A model generated the notes under the pieces. That model ran no database searches and was not told the origin of the DNA. It saw only the letters and a list, made by a program, of their open reading frames with translations. The position numbers were made by a program, and so were the translations under genes. From assembly GCA_030692565.1 (NCBI GenBank), contig JAUYAO010000006.1, positions 21,621 to 85,620 on the forward strand: 64,000 nucleotides of DNA, in the 5' to 3' direction. Positions 61,657 to 64,000 of the stretch are shown in pieces (the first letter of the stretch is position 1; each line of letters opens with the position of its first letter). This stretch comes from Nitrospira sp. GTDB lineage: Bacteria > Nitrospirota > Nitrospiria > Nitrospirales > Nitrospiraceae.

Positions 61657-62043
61657 CTAGACTCGCTCGACGCGAATGGTGGTCGCCTCCATGACCCGGC
61701 GGAACTGCGTCGCATCGCCCACGATTTTCCCGATCACGTTCACACGATCCGCCGGCACCGGATCCGGCCCCATGCTCATCGGCGTCCGGCCGAAGAAAAT
61801 CGCCAGGACCTGCCCCGCACCCCAGTAGGCGACATCGCCGACTTTCACTTGGTTGGTCGCGGTCTCCCGATAATCCTTGACCCCGGCCAGCTTGAAGTAA
61901 AACTCTTCGCCCCAGGTGTTGATCGGCGCATCGACCGGCAAGGCGGCGTACACCTCCCCGGCGGTCTTCGACCCCTTCAGTTCGGCTTCAAGTTGCACCC
62001 CGCCCACGGTGATGCGAATGCGCTTGGCTGGATCAGTCATCAT
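61657..62043 (-). CDS. Cyclophilin-like fold protein (TM1367/PF04126 type)
   Basis: A 128-residue protein matching the TM1367-like family: RITVGGVQLEAELKGSKTAGEVYAALPVDAPINTWGEEFYFKL, VKVGDVAYWGAGQVLAIFFGRTPMS and DRVNVIGKIVGDATQFR. It has a cyclophilin fold but is not an isomerase of the classical type. ATG 62043 (or 62040) is the likely start; longer frames start with an unsupported extension. It is upstream of the DUF507 genes on the same strand, with a 3-bp gap. Confidence 0.83.
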   Translation of the reverse strand: MMTDPAKRIRITVGGVQLEAELKGSKTAGEVYAALPVDAPINTWGEEFYFKLAGVKDYRETATNQVKVGDVAYWGAGQVLAIFFGRTPMSMGPDPVPADRVNVIGKIVGDATQFRRVMEATTIRVERV

Positions 62044-62137
62044 AAAATTTGTCGGTGTGTGGGTATGGATAATCGGGTTGATTGCGGCCTGCAAATATGA
62101 CGTCGAACTCTAACCGGTCTCCCGGGTGAAATCAAGG

Positions 62138-62319
62138 CAGCGGAGGAGCCCGGACTTTCGTCCTCCTGCTAAAATGAACCGAATGTTACCCTCAACTTTT
62201 GTGATTCTCGCGGGCATCGGACCTGTGAATGCAGCGGAGTAGCCCAGGCTTTCGCGCTCCTGCTAGAATACCGCCGCATGTTACCCTCAACCTTTGTGAT
62301 CCTCCCGGGCATCGGTCCC
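62138..62319 (+). repeat. Tandem duplication of the promoter and first codons of an exonuclease gene
   Basis: A stretch of about 90 bp, from GCAGCGGA (62138) through ATG 62183 and the next sixteen codons, is repeated at 62231-62319 (ATG 62278) with a two-base indel upstream of the ATG and a few substitutions. The first copy encodes a short reading frame, MLPSTFVILAGIGPVNAAE with a TAG at 62240-62242; the second leads into the full gene. Confidence 0.85.
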
Positions 62320-63084
62320 GCGACAGAACGGCGCCTCTGGCAAGAAGGCCTGCTCACGTGGAACGATTTCTTGAGCCAGCCGCGGATTCCCGGAATCTCG
62401 GCTCAACGTAAGCAGTGGTACGACCAGGAGCTCGTCCAGGCTCAATCTGCATTCGACTCCGGGCACCTCGACTATTTCACGACACGATTGCCCGGCCGTG
62501 ACCATTGGCGGTTCTTCGAACTGTGCGAACCCCGCACGCTGTATCTGGACATCGAAACCACCGGAACCTCCCCGCATGACGGGGAGGTAACCGTCGTCGG
62601 ATTGCACCGGCGAGGCGAAACCGTCTGCCTGGTCCGTGGAGAGACCCTGACCGCGGAACGGCTCCAGGCAGAGCTGGATGCCTGCACGCTCCTCGTCACG
62701 TTTTTCGGAACGAGCTTCGACGTGCCGTACCTGCGCGCTAAATTCCCCGACCTCAGATTCTCCATGCCGCATTTCGATCTCTGCTTCGCCGCACGGAGAT
62801 TGGGACTGCGCGGCGGACTCAAACAAATCGAACGGGAGCTTGGGATCGAACGGGACACGTCCGTCCAAGGTCTGGATGGATGGGATGCCGTGCGGCTCTG
62901 GATGCAATGGCGCTCGGGCGATGCCGCTGCGCGGGCCCTGCTGCTAGCCTACAACGAAGCCGATACCGCCAACCTCGCGCCGCTGGCGAAGCACGTGTTC
63001 GAGGACATTCTCATTCGCTTCGGCCCGGCATCAGTGGGAGCCGCGACGCCTTCATACGGGGAAAGACAGGACTGTCACACATGA
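62278..63084 (+). CDS. RNase H-like exonuclease family protein (YprB-like) with HhH
   Basis: A 268-residue protein. The N-terminal region (FVILPGIGPATERRLWQEGLLTWNDFL) is a helix-hairpin-helix motif. The C-terminal region, about residues 85-230, is a DEDD-type 3'-5' exonuclease like YprB: LYLDIETTGTSPHDG with D91 and E93, VTFFGTSFDVPYL, PHFDLCFAARRLGL and the YNEADT end. The two metal-binding acidic groups are present. Substrate unknown. Its 5' end is partially duplicated just upstream; its TGA overlaps the next ATG (ATGA). Confidence 0.85.
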   Translation: MLPSTFVILPGIGPATERRLWQEGLLTWNDFLSQPRIPGISAQRKQWYDQELVQAQSAFDSGHLDYFTTRLPGRDHWRFFELCEPRTLYLDIETTGTSPHDGEVTVVGLHRRGETVCLVRGETLTAERLQAELDACTLLVTFFGTSFDVPYLRAKFPDLRFSMPHFDLCFAARRLGLRGGLKQIERELGIERDTSVQGLDGWDAVRLWMQWRSGDAAARALLLAYNEADTANLAPLAKHVFEDILIRFGPASVGAATPSYGERQDCHT

Positions 63085-63839
63085 GTACCTGGGTGGGAAT
63101 CGGACGGAGCGACATCGGTCTCGTCCGCGCGATGAATCAAGACGCCTTTGTCACCATGGACCATCTCGGATTCTGGGCCGTGGCCGACGGGATGGGCGGC
63201 CATGCCGGCGGAGACGTCGCCGCCCAATCCGCGATCGCCACCGCCGCCGCGCAGGCAGAACTCTTCGCAGATCCGCTCCGCAACGGTCACTGCGCGCCAC
63301 AGGATTTTCTGCGGGATGTGATGACGCAGGCGCACGACGCCGTCCTCGAACGGGGCCGGCTGGAGCCTCGGCTGGCCCAGATGGGGACGACGCTGGTCAC
63401 ACTCCTGATTACCGTCGGCGCCACGCCGACCGCGCACCTGGCTCACGTGGGCGACAGTCGAAGCTATCTCTTTCGAGACGGCCGTCTCACACAATCGACC
63501 CGGGACCACACGTTGATCGAAACCTATCTCGCCCGCGGAATCCTGACTCCGGCAATGGCCAAGACCCATCCTGAACGGCATGTACTCACACGAGCGATCG
63601 GAATTTCCCGTTCTGCCAAGCCGAACCTCACGGCCTACTCGCTCCACCCATCCGACATCTTGCTGCTCTGCTCCGACGGGCTTACGAAAATGTTGGAAGA
63701 TGCCGACATTGCCAACATCATGGGAAATGCACAGAGCGACCCGGTTCGTATCTGCGATCGTTTGATCGAGACTGCGCTCGCGCGCGGCGGCGAAGACGGC
63801 GAAGACAATGTGACCGTCGTCGTGATCGCGCACCGCTAA
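63081..63839 (+). CDS. PP2C-family protein serine/threonine phosphatase
   Basis: A 252-residue Mg/Mn-dependent phosphatase of the PppA/Stp type. Motifs in order: VRAMNQDAF (acidic), VADGMGGHAGGD, HVGDSRSYLF, RDHTLIETYL, LTRAIG, LLLCSDGLT and GEDNVTVVV. It would dephosphorylate targets of an STPK, whose gene is not in the window. ATG 63081 overlaps the exonuclease stop (ATGA), so the two genes are co-translated. Confidence 0.93.
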   Translation: MSTWVGIGRSDIGLVRAMNQDAFVTMDHLGFWAVADGMGGHAGGDVAAQSAIATAAAQAELFADPLRNGHCAPQDFLRDVMTQAHDAVLERGRLEPRLAQMGTTLVTLLITVGATPTAHLAHVGDSRSYLFRDGRLTQSTRDHTLIETYLARGILTPAMAKTHPERHVLTRAIGISRSAKPNLTAYSLHPSDILLLCSDGLTKMLEDADIANIMGNAQSDPVRICDRLIETALARGGEDGEDNVTVVVIAHR

Positions 63840-63948
63840 CCGTGTCTCCTCACCCCATCGTGTAATACCACAATGATAATGTCCGCTTTCACCACAGTAG
63901 AAATGTCCTCTTCGTTGCTAGACTGCCGGCTTTCAGACGGAGGGCTGG

Positions 63949-64000
63949 ATGGTCGGAGAGGACAGGGTCATCATGAGTGTGAAGGAACTGAGACGAGTGC
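63949..64000 (+). CDS. 5' end of a probable ISNCY-like transposase gene (partial)
   Basis: The last 52 bases encode MVGEDRVIMSVKELRRV, resembling the N-terminus of ISNCY-type transposases (an MSVKEL motif next to a helix). Upstream, AATGTCC occurs at 63878-63884 and 63902-63908, a repeated motif that could belong to the element's terminal sequences. The frame is cut by the window edge, so identity is tentative. Confidence 0.45.
   Translation, partial: MVGEDRVIMSVKELRRV

Noticed and set aside
62138..62319. CRISPR-like repeat
   Set aside because: Only two tandem copies, coding in nature, with no regular spacers; it is a gene-end duplication.
1..64000. tRNA, rRNA and riboswitch genes
   Set aside because: No cloverleaf, conserved rRNA segment or recognised aptamer was found by eye; a covariance-model search would be needed to exclude small RNAs.

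Overview
The window is a 64 kb piece of a GC-rich (about 60% by eye) bacterial chromosome with a double-membrane cell plan: TolC-type and beta-barrel outer-membrane proteins, an OmpA-like lipoprotein, many lipoboxes and a TatC translocase. The gene mix (protoglobin plus exported truncated haemoglobin, orphan PEP mutase-nucleotidyltransferase, many PilZ and TPR proteins, DUF507 pair, RadA/TsaB/RimI) fits a Nitrospira-like member of the Nitrospirota. That assignment is inference; no rRNA or ribosomal protein gene is present to prove it.

Layout. 0-4.5 kb: a PilZ protein, a flavin split-barrel protein, then a minus-strand run DUF2024 > Cys4 MarR regulator > exported truncated haemoglobin > protoglobin > mARC/YcbX-like MOSC protein, headed by a promoter overlapping an inverted repeat; this looks like a gas or nitrogen-oxide stress cluster. 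4.9-10.3 kb: tex, a 195-bp MITE-like palindromic repeat, a DnaJ-ERCC4 nuclease fusion, trmL, galE. 10.7-19.3 kb: secreted and envelope proteins, including a metzincin protease followed by a stand-alone copy of its own prodomain, a CgeB-like glycosyltransferase and a GNAT enzyme. 19.3-25.4 kb: an exopolysaccharide unit with a GH8-cellulose synthase-PilZ fusion and a BcsC-like TPR/porin, next to an aldose epimerase. 25.6-30.2 kb: GIY-YIG protein and a PepSY-DUF2231-response regulator-histidine kinase operon with a palindromic site upstream. 30.3-38.8 kb: PEP mutase-nucleotidyltransferase and several envelope or unknown proteins.

39-43.4 kb is the accessory zone: an IS3 remnant fused to a REP-type Y1 transposase remnant, a lower-GC phosphodiesterase, a CZB zinc-binding protein, and a brnT/brnA toxin-antitoxin pair sitting between two 108-bp copies of the CZB gene tail. 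43.5-49.7 kb: receiver protein plus RND pump, adaptor and TolC-type channel with start/stop overlaps. 49.8-56.8 kb: a compact minus-strand housekeeping run (radA, DUF4292 lipoprotein, tsaB, rimI, YdcH-like, tatC, beta-propeller, cyclophilin). 56.9-58.9 kb: a ParE-type toxin with its antitoxin and a two-gene HNH island. 59.2-63.8 kb: bcp, TPR lipoprotein, two DUF507 genes, a cyclophilin-like protein, an RNase H-like exonuclease with a duplicated 5' end, and a PP2C phosphatase. The right edge enters what is probably another mobile element.

No tRNA, rRNA or CRISPR array was recognised. Most starts were chosen by Shine-Dalgarno position and often lie downstream of the longest open frame. Family names come from recognising motifs by eye, without any database search.
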